A DNA stretch of 64,000 nucleotides from Curvibacter sp. PD_MW3 (GTDB lineage Bacteria > Pseudomonadota > Gammaproteobacteria > Burkholderiales > Burkholderiaceae_C). Location of the stretch: contig NSIV01000001.1 of the NCBI GenBank assembly GCA_002633085.1, positions 248,001 to 312,000 on the forward strand, read 5' to 3'. Both the position numbers and the translations under genes were made by a program. A model generated the notes under the pieces. It saw nothing but the letters and a program-made list of their open reading frames with translations, had not been told where the DNA came from and ran no database searches. Positions within the stretch are counted from its first letter, which is position 1; each line of letters opens with the position of its first letter. Shown here one piece after another: positions 44,198 through 53,172 of this stretch.

Positions 44198-44309
44198 GAT
44201 CCCGTCATTTTGATCGAAAAGTACAAGCTTTAACCCTATTTTGTGCAGTGTCTTTTGGCCTCTCTCGCCCTAAAGTTCGGCCACGGCATTACTCACCGGA
44301 GACAAACCG

Positions 44310-45485
44310 ATGTTTTCTTTCGATCCCTATTCACCCGCCATCGACGCGGACCCGTTCCCGTACTACAAGACGCTGCGCGACGAGTACCCCTGCTTCTGGA
44401 GCCCCGAGGCCCAGATGTGGATCCTCTCGCGTTATGCCGACATCGTGTCGGCCGGCCAGGACTGGCAGACCTACTCCTCGGCCAGCGGCAACCTGATGAC
44501 CGAACTGCCCGGCCGCGCCGGTGCCACCCTGGGCAGCTCCGACCCACCGAAACACGACCGCCTGCGCGGCCTGATCCAGCATGCCTTCATGAAGCGCAAC
44601 CTGCTGGCGCTGGAAGAACCGATCCGCGCCGTGGCGCAGCAGGTGTTCGGCCAGCTCAAGGGCGTCAAGACCTTTGACTTCAAGGACGTGTCCTCGCAGT
44701 TCACCGTCAAGGTGCTGATGGCCGCGCTCGGCCTGCCCATGGGTGACGAAGCCATCGTCGATGAAAACGAAGTGCGAGAGAACGCCGTGCTGATGGTGCA
44801 GAGCGACGCCCGCACCCGCACCAAGGGCCCGGAGCACATCGCCGCCTACAACTGGATGCAGGAGTACGCCAGCAAGGTCATCGCCATGCGCCGTGCCGAG
44901 CCGAAGAACGACCTCATCAGCCACTTCAGCTTGGCCGAGATCGAGGGCGACCGCTTGGACGAGCGCGAGGTGCTGCTCACCACCACCACCCTCATCATGG
45001 CCGGGGTCGAATCGCTCGGCGGCTTCATGATGATGTTCGGCTACAACCTCGCCACCTTTGACGACGCCCGCAAAGCCGTGGTGGCCAACCCCGAGCTGCT
45101 GCCGGATGCGATTGAAGAGAGCCTGCGCTTCAACACCTCGGCCCAGCGCTTCCGCCGCCGGCTGATGAAAGACGTGACGATCCACGGCCAGACCATGAAG
45201 GAAGGCGACTTCGTCTGCCTGGCCTACGGCTCGGGCAACCGGGACGAGCGCCAGTACCCCAACCCGGATGTGTACGACATCACGCGCAAGCCGCGCGGCC
45301 ACCTGGGTTTTGGTGGCGGCTTGCATGCCTGCCTAGGCACCGCCATTGCGCGCCTGGCGGTGAAAATCGCGTTCGAGGAGTTCCACAAAGTGGTACCCGA
45401 CTACAAGCGCCTGGCCGACCAGCTGCCCTGGATGCCGTCGTCCACCTTCCGCAGCCCGCTGCGCCTGGACCTCGCCGTTCAGTAA
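44310..45485 (+). CDS. Cytochrome P450
   Basis: Soluble bacterial P450 of 391 residues. Haem motif FGGGLHACLG with the thiolate Cys341; ExxR helix Glu270-Arg273 (EESLRFN); I-helix MAGVESLGG with Glu234-Ser235 in place of the usual acid-Thr pair. It heads a P450, [2Fe-2S] ferredoxin, ferredoxin reductase set, so it is a three-component class I system. Context (AraC of the hydroxybenzoate type, mobA, two ring-cleavage systems) suggests O-demethylation or hydroxylation of an aromatic acid, but the substrate is not provable here. Confidence 0.9.
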   Translation: MFSFDPYSPAIDADPFPYYKTLRDEYPCFWSPEAQMWILSRYADIVSAGQDWQTYSSASGNLMTELPGRAGATLGSSDPPKHDRLRGLIQHAFMKRNLLALEEPIRAVAQQVFGQLKGVKTFDFKDVSSQFTVKVLMAALGLPMGDEAIVDENEVRENAVLMVQSDARTRTKGPEHIAAYNWMQEYASKVIAMRRAEPKNDLISHFSLAEIEGDRLDEREVLLTTTTLIMAGVESLGGFMMMFGYNLATFDDARKAVVANPELLPDAIEESLRFNTSAQRFRRRLMKDVTIHGQTMKEGDFVCLAYGSGNRDERQYPNPDVYDITRKPRGHLGFGGGLHACLGTAIARLAVKIAFEEFHKVVPDYKRLADQLPWMPSSTFRSPLRLDLAVQ

Positions 45486-45554
45486 TCGCTTAAGCTTGTT
45501 CCACCTCGCCGCCTGCTTCTTGCAGGCGGCCCCGTTTTTTCAGGAGACACTCTC

Positions 45555-45878
45555 ATGGCCAACATCACCTACGTCGAGGCCTCTGGCCAGTCCACCACCA
45601 TCAACCTGCCCGACGGCTGGAGCCTGATGCAAGGCGCCACCACCAACGGCATTGACGGCATCCTGGGCGAATGCGGCGGCTCCTGCGCCTGCGCCACCTG
45701 CCACTGCTATGTGGACGAATCGCGCCTGGGCGACATCGCGCCCGCCAGCGAAAACGAACTCGCCATGCTGGACAACGTGGCCGCCGAGCGCCGCCCCAAC
45801 AGCCGCCTGGCCTGCCAGATCAAGGCATCCCCCAAACTCGAAGGGTTGATCATCAGTTTGCCCGCCGTGCAGGAATAA
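45555..45878 (+). CDS. [2Fe-2S] ferredoxin of the P450 system
   Basis: 107 residues, putidaredoxin/palustrisredoxin type. Cluster ligands Cys40, Cys46, Cys49 and Cys87 in the C-x5-C-x2-C ... C pattern (GECGGSCACATCHC, RLACQIK); further Cys at 44 and 51. It passes electrons from the adjacent reductase to the P450. Confidence 0.93.
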   Translation: MANITYVEASGQSTTINLPDGWSLMQGATTNGIDGILGECGGSCACATCHCYVDESRLGDIAPASENELAMLDNVAAERRPNSRLACQIKASPKLEGLIISLPAVQE

Positions 45879-45888
45879 GATCGTCGGC

Positions 45889-47124
45889 ATGACGCATCCC
45901 ATCCTGATCATTGGCGCCGGCCAGGCCGGCGTGCAAACGGCCGAAGCCCTGCGCGCCGGCGGCTTCGAAGGCCCCATCACCCTGCTGGGCGACGAACCCC
46001 ACGGCCCCTACCACCGCCCGCCGCTGTCCAAAGCCTGGCTGGCCGGCGAGATGGAAGCCGTGCAGCTCGTGATGCGCGCGCCCGAGATGCTGGCACGCAA
46101 GAACATCGAACTGCGCACCGATTGCCAAGTCACCGCCATCGACCGCGCCGCCAAGAGCGTGACGCTACGTGACGGCAGCACCCTGCCCTACAGCGGTCTG
46201 GTGCTGGCCACCGGCTCCACGCCGCGCACGCTGCCGCTGCCCGGCGGCAACGCCCAAGGCGTGCTGGCCTTGCGCTCGCGCGACGACGCCAGCGCCATTG
46301 CCGAGCGCATGGCCGTGTGCATCGAGCGGCAACTGCCGCTGGTGGTGATCGGCGGCGGCTTCATCGGCCTGGAAGTGGCTGCCACCGCGCGCAAGAAGGG
46401 GCTGACGGTGACGGTGCTGGAAGCCGCGCCGCGCCTGCTGGGCCGCGTGCTGGCACCCATGCTGTCGGACTGGTATGCCGAGCTGCACCGCAGCCACGGC
46501 GTGCAACTGGTGCTGGGTGCACAGATCGCCGAGATCATCACTGACCATGAAGACCAAGCCACCGGTGTGCGCATGGCAGACGGCACGCTCTACCCCGCCG
46601 GCCTGGTGGTGGTGGGCATCGGCGTCAACGCCAACGACGAACTGGCCCGCGCCGCCGGCCTGACTTGCGAGCGCGGCATCGTGGTCGACGCCTGCGGCCG
46701 CACCAGCGACCCGAGCATCGTGGCCGCCGGTGACTGCACCGCACGCCGCTTAAGTGATGGCAGCCTGCTGCGCCTGGAGTCGGTGCAAAACGCCACCGAA
46801 CAAGGCAAAAGCGCCGCCGCTGCGCTGCTGGGCCAGGAACGCCCCTTCACCGCCACCCCGTGGTTCTGGAGCGACCAGTACGACAAGAAACTGCAGATGG
46901 CCGGCCTGTCCATGGGCGCCGAGCACTGGGCCGTGCGGGGTGACACTGCCAGCGGCAGCTTCACCGTCTACCACTACAAGGACGAGCAACTCTTGGCCGC
47001 CGACAGCATCAACGCCAGCAAAGACCACTTGCAGGCGCGCAAGCTGCTGGATGCCGGCGTGTCGCCCACGCCGCAGCAAGCGGGCGATGCGGGCTTTGAC
47101 CTGAACAGCTTGCTGGCGAAGTAA
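45889..47124 (+). CDS. NAD(P)H-dependent ferredoxin reductase
   Basis: FAD enzyme of the putidaredoxin/rhodocoxin reductase type, 411 residues. FAD motif PILIIGAGQAGVQTAEAL, PYHRPPLSK, NAD(P)H motif VVIGGGFIGLEVAATARKKG and the C-terminal FAD segment VAAGDCTAR. Starts 10 bp after the ferredoxin stop; completes the electron chain. Confidence 0.93.
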   Translation: MTHPILIIGAGQAGVQTAEALRAGGFEGPITLLGDEPHGPYHRPPLSKAWLAGEMEAVQLVMRAPEMLARKNIELRTDCQVTAIDRAAKSVTLRDGSTLPYSGLVLATGSTPRTLPLPGGNAQGVLALRSRDDASAIAERMAVCIERQLPLVVIGGGFIGLEVAATARKKGLTVTVLEAAPRLLGRVLAPMLSDWYAELHRSHGVQLVLGAQIAEIITDHEDQATGVRMADGTLYPAGLVVVGIGVNANDELARAAGLTCERGIVVDACGRTSDPSIVAAGDCTARRLSDGSLLRLESVQNATEQGKSAAAALLGQERPFTATPWFWSDQYDKKLQMAGLSMGAEHWAVRGDTASGSFTVYHYKDEQLLAADSINASKDHLQARKLLDAGVSPTPQQAGDAGFDLNSLLAK

Positions 47125-47129
47125 GCTGA

Positions 47130-47195
47130 TTTCTCAAATAAATATGGCGCTTGGCCCTTGCGGGTTAAGCGCCATTAGCTATTAAAAACGTAGCA
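47130..47195 (-). repeat. Dispersed ~60-bp repeat between convergent genes
   Basis: Reverse copy carrying an extra 9-bp perfect stem ATGGCGCTT/AAGCGCCAT (47144-47152 and 47167-47175). Lies between the convergent ferredoxin reductase and mobA stops and may serve as a bidirectional terminator. Confidence 0.6.
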
Positions 47196-47275
47196 TTCAG
47201 ATGCTGTGACTTGAAGTCGCAAATTGCGACCTCAAGTTCTTCATCCCGCCCTATCGTTGCGCCATACCCATCGCC

Positions 47276-49201
47276 TCAGTGATTCGGCAGCATGAAGCCG
47301 GCAAAGAAGGCCGCCAGGGCCTGGTGCGCGCCCAGCGGCAGAACGTGGGCGATGTACTGGTCCGGCCGCACCACCACCAGGGCGCCCTGCTCACGGTTCA
47401 CGCCGCGCAGGTCAAAAATATCCGGGCCATTTTTCAGGTCTGCGCAGAAGACCTTCTCGTAGTCGCGCAGGCCGTAGCGGCCTTTCTGCGGCAAGAGCAG
47501 CGCTGGCAGGGTGTCGATGGCCACCTCGTTGTGCGGCTGCTGGAAGATGGCGCGCAGGTCGAACACGGCATCCGGGTCCTGCCCCGGGCGCGTGTACTGG
47601 CGCACCGGTGAGTCGGGCGACTCCTGCAAAAACTTGCACAGGCCCAGCAGGCCGTTGGTGGGCTTGGCCAAGTCTTGGGCGCCGGCAAAGGCGTAGAGGC
47701 GCCAGCGGCCGTCGGCCCGGTGCACGTGGCCCAGGTGCAGGGGCTTGGCGTCCGACACGCGCAGCACCGGTGCGGAATGGAAGCGCCGGCCGACCTCGAA
47801 GCCGCGGGCCAGCGCTTGGTGCGTGGTGTCGCCGCAGATCACCGAAGGACGGTACACCGTGCCCATGCCGGCTGTGAAGTGCAGATGCTTCTGGAAATAG
47901 GTCTGGAACTCTTTCGGATCCACACCGCCGCTGCCATCGTCCGCCGGCTTGTCGCTGATCATCTTGGCCCATTCGCGGTCGAAGGTGATGAGCGCATGGC
48001 CCATGAATTGGCGTTCCTCCGTGTAAGTGTGCAGCAGCGCCGGCGGGCACTGGCCGCGCAGCACGGCGGCGAGCTTCCAGCCCAGGTTGAAGGTGTCCTG
48101 CATGGAGAAGTTCATGCCTTGGCCGGCCTTGGGGCTGTGGGTGTGGCAGGCGTCGCCGGCAATGAAGACGCGCGGCAGCCGTGCGGGCACCTCGGCCACG
48201 GGCACGTCGTCGTACTTGTCGCAGATGCGGTGGCCGATCTCGTACACCGACCACCAGGCCACCTCTTTCACGTCCAGTGTGTAGGGGTGCAGGATGCGCT
48301 GCGCGGCGGCGATGAGCTTGTCCACCGTGATCTGGCGGTTGGCCACGCGTTCGTCTTCGCCCAGCTTGTCCATCTCCACGTACAGGCGCACCAGGTAGCC
48401 GCCCTCGCGCGGGATGATCAGCAGGTTGCCGCCGTTGGCGGACTGGACGGCCACCTTGTGGCGGATGTCCGGAAAGTCCGTCACCGCCAGCACGTCCATC
48501 ACGCCCCAGGCCTGGTTGGCGGCATCACCCACCAGTTCACGGCCCATGGACTTGCGCACCGCGCTGCGGGCACCGTCGCAGCCCACCACGTAGCGCGCGC
48601 GCACCGTTTCGATCTGCCCCGCGTGGGCCGCATCGGTGCGCTCCATGCGCACCGTCACCGGGTAATCCTTGGCTGATGCGTCCACCGCCACATCCAGCAG
48701 CTTGCGCGAATAGTTCGGCTCCAGCCGGCTGGGCGAGTTGCGCATGGACTCGAGGTAGAAGTCATGCACGCGCGCCTGGTTCAGCACCACGTGCGGAAAC
48801 TCGGACAAGCCATCCTCCGTGTCCTGCACGCGGCCGTGGCGTGTGATGTTCTGCGGCTGCTTGTCGTCCGGCTTCCAGAAGGTCACCTCGTTGATCCAGC
48901 AGGCCTCTTTCTCCACCTTGTCGGCAAAGCCGAAGGCCTCGAACATCTCCATGGTGCGGCAGGCAATGCCGTCGGCCTGGCCCAGGTGCAGCGGCACGTC
49001 CTTCTGCTCCACGATGGCCGTGCGGATGTCCGGGAAGGCCGCGAGCTGGGCTGCCAGCGTCAGGCCGGCGGGACCGCAACCGACGATGAGCACGTCGAGT
49101 TCCTGGGGCACGGCATCGGTGTGCGGGTGGGCCTGAGCGTACTCGGACGGCTCGGCGATGTAGGGGTCGCGTCCGCGGACGCCATCTAGGTAGAACTGCA
49201 T
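47276..49201 (-). CDS. mobA: 3-hydroxybenzoate 4-monooxygenase (MobA-like)
   Basis: FAD/NADPH hydroxylase converting 3-hydroxybenzoate to protocatechuate. 641 residues from the ATG at 49201 (MQFYLDGVRGRDPYIAEP), the length of Comamonas MobA. FAD motif VLIVGCGPAGLTLAAQL, VGCDGARSAVRKSMG, FIAGDACHTHSPKAGQGMN, and a C-terminal thioredoxin-like domain as in phenol hydroxylases. It feeds the protocatechuate 4,5-cleavage operon. Transcribed alone, from a promoter overlapped by a palindrome. Confidence 0.9.
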   Translation of the reverse strand: MQFYLDGVRGRDPYIAEPSEYAQAHPHTDAVPQELDVLIVGCGPAGLTLAAQLAAFPDIRTAIVEQKDVPLHLGQADGIACRTMEMFEAFGFADKVEKEACWINEVTFWKPDDKQPQNITRHGRVQDTEDGLSEFPHVVLNQARVHDFYLESMRNSPSRLEPNYSRKLLDVAVDASAKDYPVTVRMERTDAAHAGQIETVRARYVVGCDGARSAVRKSMGRELVGDAANQAWGVMDVLAVTDFPDIRHKVAVQSANGGNLLIIPREGGYLVRLYVEMDKLGEDERVANRQITVDKLIAAAQRILHPYTLDVKEVAWWSVYEIGHRICDKYDDVPVAEVPARLPRVFIAGDACHTHSPKAGQGMNFSMQDTFNLGWKLAAVLRGQCPPALLHTYTEERQFMGHALITFDREWAKMISDKPADDGSGGVDPKEFQTYFQKHLHFTAGMGTVYRPSVICGDTTHQALARGFEVGRRFHSAPVLRVSDAKPLHLGHVHRADGRWRLYAFAGAQDLAKPTNGLLGLCKFLQESPDSPVRQYTRPGQDPDAVFDLRAIFQQPHNEVAIDTLPALLLPQKGRYGLRDYEKVFCADLKNGPDIFDLRGVNREQGALVVVRPDQYIAHVLPLGAHQALAAFFAGFMLPNH

Positions 49202-49304
49202 GGATCTTCTCCTCGTCTTGCTGGATTGGACGGCCTCTTGAGGCACGTTGCTGCACTGGTTCCGGCCGCGCCCAAGGCATGGGTCATGCACCAGAATTTA
49301 TTGA

Positions 49305-49335
49305 TAAGTATGCTTACTATTTTACGCAGTGTCAA
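49305..49335 (-). promoter_or_regulatory. mobA promoter overlapped by a palindromic operator
   Basis: Minus strand TTGACA (49335-49330), 17-bp spacer, CATACT (49312-49307). The palindrome TAAGTATGCTTA (49305-49316) covers the -10, the position expected for a repressor. MarR-family MobR is known to repress mobA in Comamonas; no marR gene is in this window. The rest of the 244-bp gap (49202-49445) shows no other feature. Confidence 0.65.
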
Positions 49336-49445
49336 CAGGGAATGACGCGGGTGGCATCATGGATTTCCCCTAGAGAAAATGACTGGAAGCGACTCGGATG
49401 GCTTGCGAGGGGGCGGTTCCCCGGGCTTGGCACAGGCTACCAGCC

Positions 49446-51272
49446 TTAGCCAGCCGCAGCGTCAGAAACCGTCAACGCCCCCAAGGCCTGCACCCCCACC
49501 GGCGGCTCGGGCAGCCAGGGCAGCACAAAGGTACGGCGGGCCAGCCCCTTGGCGATGCGCTCGGTCTGACGGAGCTCGCCGGCCAGGCGGGCTTGCAGCA
49601 GCGGGTCAGTGGTGCCGGTGGCCGCCACGCTCTTGTTGATGACCCAGGCCCAGGGCTCGATGTGGGCGCGGCGCAGGTCGTCCTGTAGCGCACTGGCCTG
49701 GCTCACCGGCGTCACCTCGGGCAGGGTCACGAGGATGACGCGCGTCATCTCTGCATCTTGCAGGCGCATGAGCGGGGTGATGATGTGATTGGCGTTGGCC
49801 GTGCCTTCAAACTGGCGCGTCATCTGCCGGTGGTAGGCGCCGGTGGCGTCCATCAACAGGAGCGAGTGGCCGGTGGGCGCGGTGTCCAGCACCACAAAGG
49901 CGCTGCGCGCTTCGTTCACCACGCGGCTGAAGGCGTGGAACACGGCCACCTCTTCAGTGCAGGGCGACTGCAGGTCTTCCAGCAGCAGCGCACGGCCCTG
50001 CTCGTCCAGTTCGCGGCCTTTGGTGGCCATGATCTTGCTGATGTAGGCGTCGGTCTCGGCCTTGGGATCGATGCGCCCGACCTTCAAGTTGGGCAGGCTG
50101 CCGTTCAGGGCACTGGCCACGTGGGCGGCCGGGTCGGTGGTGGTGAGGTGCACGCTGTGGCCGCGCTGCACCAGGCCCACGGCCAGTGCGGCGGCAATCG
50201 TTGTCTTGCCCACGCCGCCCTTGCCCATGACCATGATGAGGCCGTGGCCGACGGCGGCCAGCTCGTCGGCCAGGCGGCTCAGGGGTTCGGCGGGCAAGAC
50301 CGGGGCGCTTGGTGCGTTTGTCGTTTGCGTTGCGGGTGCCGGTGCATTGCCCAAGAGCGCGCGCAGGGCCGGCAGACCCACGGTGTCAAACGCGCGCAGC
50401 GGCACTTCGTCGCGCGGCAGGCGGGCCAGTGCGTCGGGCAGCGTCTCCATGGCCTGGCGGCCCAGCGCTTCGATGGCATTGGCCACCGGGTCGTGCGGCT
50501 GGCTGGCATGGAACACGCCGTTGATGGCCAGGCGCTGGTTGGCCAAGCCCAGCGTGCTCAGTTCTTCGGCGGTGCGCGCGGCCTCGCGCATGGGCAGCGG
50601 GTCGGGCCGGGTGACCAGTACCACGGTGGTAAGCGCCGGGTTGCTCAGGGCCTGCAGTGCGGCGTTGAAGCGCGCTTCCTGCATCTTCAAGCCCGAGTGC
50701 GGGCCGAGGCAGGAGGCACCGCGGTCGTTGCCAGCCAGGAAACCGGTCCAGGCCTTGGGCAGGCTCAAGAGGCGCAGGGTGTGGCCGGTGGGCGCGGTGT
50801 CGAAGATGACGTGGTCGTAGAGCGGCGCCTCGCCCTCCCCCGCTTGCGCTTCGTTGGCCTCGTTCGCCAGCAGGGCGGCGAATTCGTCGAAGGCGGCGAT
50901 CTCGGTGGTGCAGGCGCCTGAGAGCTGCTCGCGCACGGTGGCGCGTTCCTCCGGCGTGGCGCTGATCTCCATCTGCGCCAGCGCACGCTGGCGGTAGGCC
51001 TCGGCGGCGGCATCGGGGTCGATGTTGAGCAGGCTCAGACCCGGCACGCCGGGCACGGGTGTGGCGTGGTTGGAGAGCGGCACACCCAGCATTTCGTCGA
51101 GGTTGGAGGCTGCATCGGTGCTGACCAGCAGCACGCGCTCGCCCGCATCGGCCAGGGCAATGGCCGCCGCCGTGGAGAGCGAGGTCTTGCCCACCCCACC
51201 CTTGCCGGTGAAAAACAGAAAACGCGTGGGGGCCAGCAGAAAGCCCGGTGTGGCAGAAGGTGCAGTGCTCAT
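49446..51272 (-). CDS. arsA: ArsA-type arsenite-transporting ATPase, tandem-domain
   Basis: 608 residues with two ATPase halves: P-loops FFTGKGGVGKTSLS (about residue 23) and MVMGKGGVGKTTIA (about residue 320), and DTAPTGHTLRLL / DTAPTGHSLLLM signatures in each. Cys in SGACTTEI, GASCLGPHSG and QSPCTEEVAV correspond to the metalloid-binding Cys of ArsA. In ars operons it energises ArsB after loading by ArsD, but neither arsB, arsD, arsR nor arsC lies within this window. A Get3-like role is an alternative. Confidence 0.85.
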   Translation of the reverse strand: MSTAPSATPGFLLAPTRFLFFTGKGGVGKTSLSTAAAIALADAGERVLLVSTDAASNLDEMLGVPLSNHATPVPGVPGLSLLNIDPDAAAEAYRQRALAQMEISATPEERATVREQLSGACTTEIAAFDEFAALLANEANEAQAGEGEAPLYDHVIFDTAPTGHTLRLLSLPKAWTGFLAGNDRGASCLGPHSGLKMQEARFNAALQALSNPALTTVVLVTRPDPLPMREAARTAEELSTLGLANQRLAINGVFHASQPHDPVANAIEALGRQAMETLPDALARLPRDEVPLRAFDTVGLPALRALLGNAPAPATQTTNAPSAPVLPAEPLSRLADELAAVGHGLIMVMGKGGVGKTTIAAALAVGLVQRGHSVHLTTTDPAAHVASALNGSLPNLKVGRIDPKAETDAYISKIMATKGRELDEQGRALLLEDLQSPCTEEVAVFHAFSRVVNEARSAFVVLDTAPTGHSLLLMDATGAYHRQMTRQFEGTANANHIITPLMRLQDAEMTRVILVTLPEVTPVSQASALQDDLRRAHIEPWAWVINKSVAATGTTDPLLQARLAGELRQTERIAKGLARRTFVLPWLPEPPVGVQALGALTVSDAAAG

Positions 51273-51352
51273 GCGCCAAGCATCGCACATTCGGGCCGGG
51301 TGTTGCACTGATGCAGGTCAGCCACGCAGCTCCTGGGTCTCAAGGGAATGAC

Positions 51353-51415
51353 ATGTCAAATTGGCATCTAGCCCTTATGGAATAAGCGCCAACAGCTTCC
51401 AATTTGATAGCAAAA
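51353..51415 (-). repeat. Dispersed ~60-bp repeat between the hydrolase and arsA
   Basis: Reverse copy with GATAGC-like end, GGCGCTTATTCCATAAGGGCT core and an A/T end. Occupies most of the 173-bp gap between these two minus-strand genes. Confidence 0.6.
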
Positions 51416-51445
51416 AACTCTGCAACAAGCTGACACTGCACCCGC

Positions 51446-52150
51446 TCAGCGCTGCAGCCAGGCCGCCAGCGCCTCGTTCACCGCTTGCGGCTGTTCCATG
51501 GTGCACATGTGGCCGCAGTGTTCGATGATGGCAAGCGTTGCGTTCGGGATGGCCGCGGCCATGGCCTCGTGCTGGGCAGGGCCGCTCCAGGCGTCTTCGC
51601 TGCCGGTCAGCACGAGTGTGGGGCACGCGATAGTGGGCAGCAGCGCTGCGGCGTCCGGCCGGGTGAGCAAGGCGTTGATCTGCGCCGCGTACTGCTCGGC
51701 GCTGCCGCGCGCCAGCATGTCCAGCACTTGTTCGAACACCGGTGTGTCCAGCCGGTCGCGGTGCACCATGCCGCGCGCCCACTGCTGGCCCATGGCGCGC
51801 ATGCCCTGGGTGCGGGCGATCTGCAGCAGCGCCATGCGCCCGGCGCGCTCCTTCTCGCCCGCTTCACTCTCCGCCAGCGGGTGGGTGCCAGTGCTCAGCA
51901 GCGCCAGGCGCTCCACGCGCTGCGGTGCCAGCCGGAACACTTCCAGCGCCACACGCCCGCCCATGGAATGGCCGGCCACGCTGAAACGTTCGGTGGGCGC
52001 CTCGGCCAGCACCTGCTCGGCCATGGCGGTGAGCGAGTCGCGCAGCCCCCAGGCGGGGATGACGCAATGCGCATCTTTCAGCGCCGCCACTTGCGGCGCC
52101 CAGACGGCGGCGTCGCAATTCAGGCCGGGCAGGAGCATCAGAGTGGTCAT
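51446..52150 (-). CDS. Alpha/beta hydrolase
   Basis: 234 residues with the oxyanion region LLPGLNCDAAVW, nucleophile elbow AGHSMGGRVAL, an Asp in LVLTGSEDAWSGP and the C-terminal His in EHCGHMCTME. A carboxylesterase or lactonase role is possible; the substrate is unknown. Starts 3 bp after the aldo/keto reductase stop, so likely cotranscribed with it. Confidence 0.85.
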   Translation of the reverse strand: MTTLMLLPGLNCDAAVWAPQVAALKDAHCVIPAWGLRDSLTAMAEQVLAEAPTERFSVAGHSMGGRVALEVFRLAPQRVERLALLSTGTHPLAESEAGEKERAGRMALLQIARTQGMRAMGQQWARGMVHRDRLDTPVFEQVLDMLARGSAEQYAAQINALLTRPDAAALLPTIACPTLVLTGSEDAWSGPAQHEAMAAAIPNATLAIIEHCGHMCTMEQPQAVNEALAAWLQR

Positions 52151-52153
52151 GAC

Positions 52154-53152
52154 TTAAAACACCTCGGTATCGACTTCGCGGTTGCTCTGCTCGCTGTAAC
52201 GGTTGCCCACCACGGTGTGCTGGTTGATGACGGCTTCTGCCTTGGCCATGATCTCGGGGCTGAGCTTCACACTGGCCGCGGCCACGTTCTCGGCCAGGTG
52301 CTCCAGGCTGGTGGTGCCGAACAGCGGGATGACGTTGCTGTCCTTGTGCAGCAGCCAGGCCAGTGCCAGCTGAGCCGGGGTGCAGCCGGCCTCCTGCGCC
52401 ACCGCTTCGTAGGCCGGCAGCAGCTTGAGGTTGCCGGCGTAGTTGGCCGGCTCGAAACGCGGCATGCCGTGGCGGATGTCCTTGGCATCGAGCGTGGCCA
52501 CGTCCAACAACTTGCCACTGAGGAAGGCGCGCGCCACTGGGCTGAAGGCGACGAAGCTGATGCCAAGCTCGCGGCAGGTTTGCAGCACAGCAATCTCGGG
52601 GTTGCGCGTCCACAGCGAGTACTCGGTCTGCACGGCGGCCAGAGGGTGTACGGCGTGCGCGCGGCGGATGGTGGCGGCTGAGACTTCGGAGAGGCCGATG
52701 CTGCGCACCAGGCCGCGCTCCACCAGGCGCGACAGCTCGCCCACGCTGTCTTCGATCGGGACCTTCTTGTCCCAACGGTGCAGGTAGTAAAGATCGATCA
52801 CGTCGGTGCCGAGACGGCGCAGGCTGTCTTCGCAGTTCTGGCGAATGGCCTCGGGCCGGCCGTCGATCACGCGCTTGATGCCGTCCGGAAACGTCACGCC
52901 GGCCATGCCGCCCTTGCTGGCCAAAACGATCTCGCTGCGGTAGGGTTTAAGCACGCGGCCCACCAGCTCTTCGTTGACGCCAAAGCCGTAGAGGGCGGCG
53001 GTGTCGAAGTGGGTGATGCCGGCGTCAAGTGCGGCCAGCAGCACGCGCTCGCCGTGCTTCGGCGTGGGCGGCACGCCGTAGGCATAGCTCAGGCTCATGC
53101 AGCCCAGGCTGAGGGCGGAGACTTCGAAGGGGCCGAGTTTTCTGTGTTGCAT
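52154..53152 (-). CDS. Aldo/keto reductase
   Basis: 332 residues, NADPH-dependent TIM-barrel oxidoreductase of the AKR11/13-like group (MQHRKLGPFEVSALSLGCMSL). Catalytic Asp-Tyr in FDTAALYGFGVNEE, Lys in VLASKGG and His in YYLHRWD. The ATG at 53152 fits the family start; longer readings would run through the REP-like hairpin. Follows pmdC on the same strand; whether it acts on a pathway intermediate is unknown. Confidence 0.88.
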   Translation of the reverse strand: MQHRKLGPFEVSALSLGCMSLSYAYGVPPTPKHGERVLLAALDAGITHFDTAALYGFGVNEELVGRVLKPYRSEIVLASKGGMAGVTFPDGIKRVIDGRPEAIRQNCEDSLRRLGTDVIDLYYLHRWDKKVPIEDSVGELSRLVERGLVRSIGLSEVSAATIRRAHAVHPLAAVQTEYSLWTRNPEIAVLQTCRELGISFVAFSPVARAFLSGKLLDVATLDAKDIRHGMPRFEPANYAGNLKLLPAYEAVAQEAGCTPAQLALAWLLHKDSNVIPLFGTTSLEHLAENVAAASVKLSPEIMAKAEAVINQHTVVGNRYSEQSNREVDTEVF

Positions 53153-53172
53153 GGTTGGTTTCTTCGTGGAAC

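Noticed and set aside
44310-45485. Naming the P450 as a CYP199A-type 4-methoxybenzoate demethylase
   Set aside because: Context fits, but the haem and I-helix segments are not close enough by eye to the CYP199A family to justify the name.
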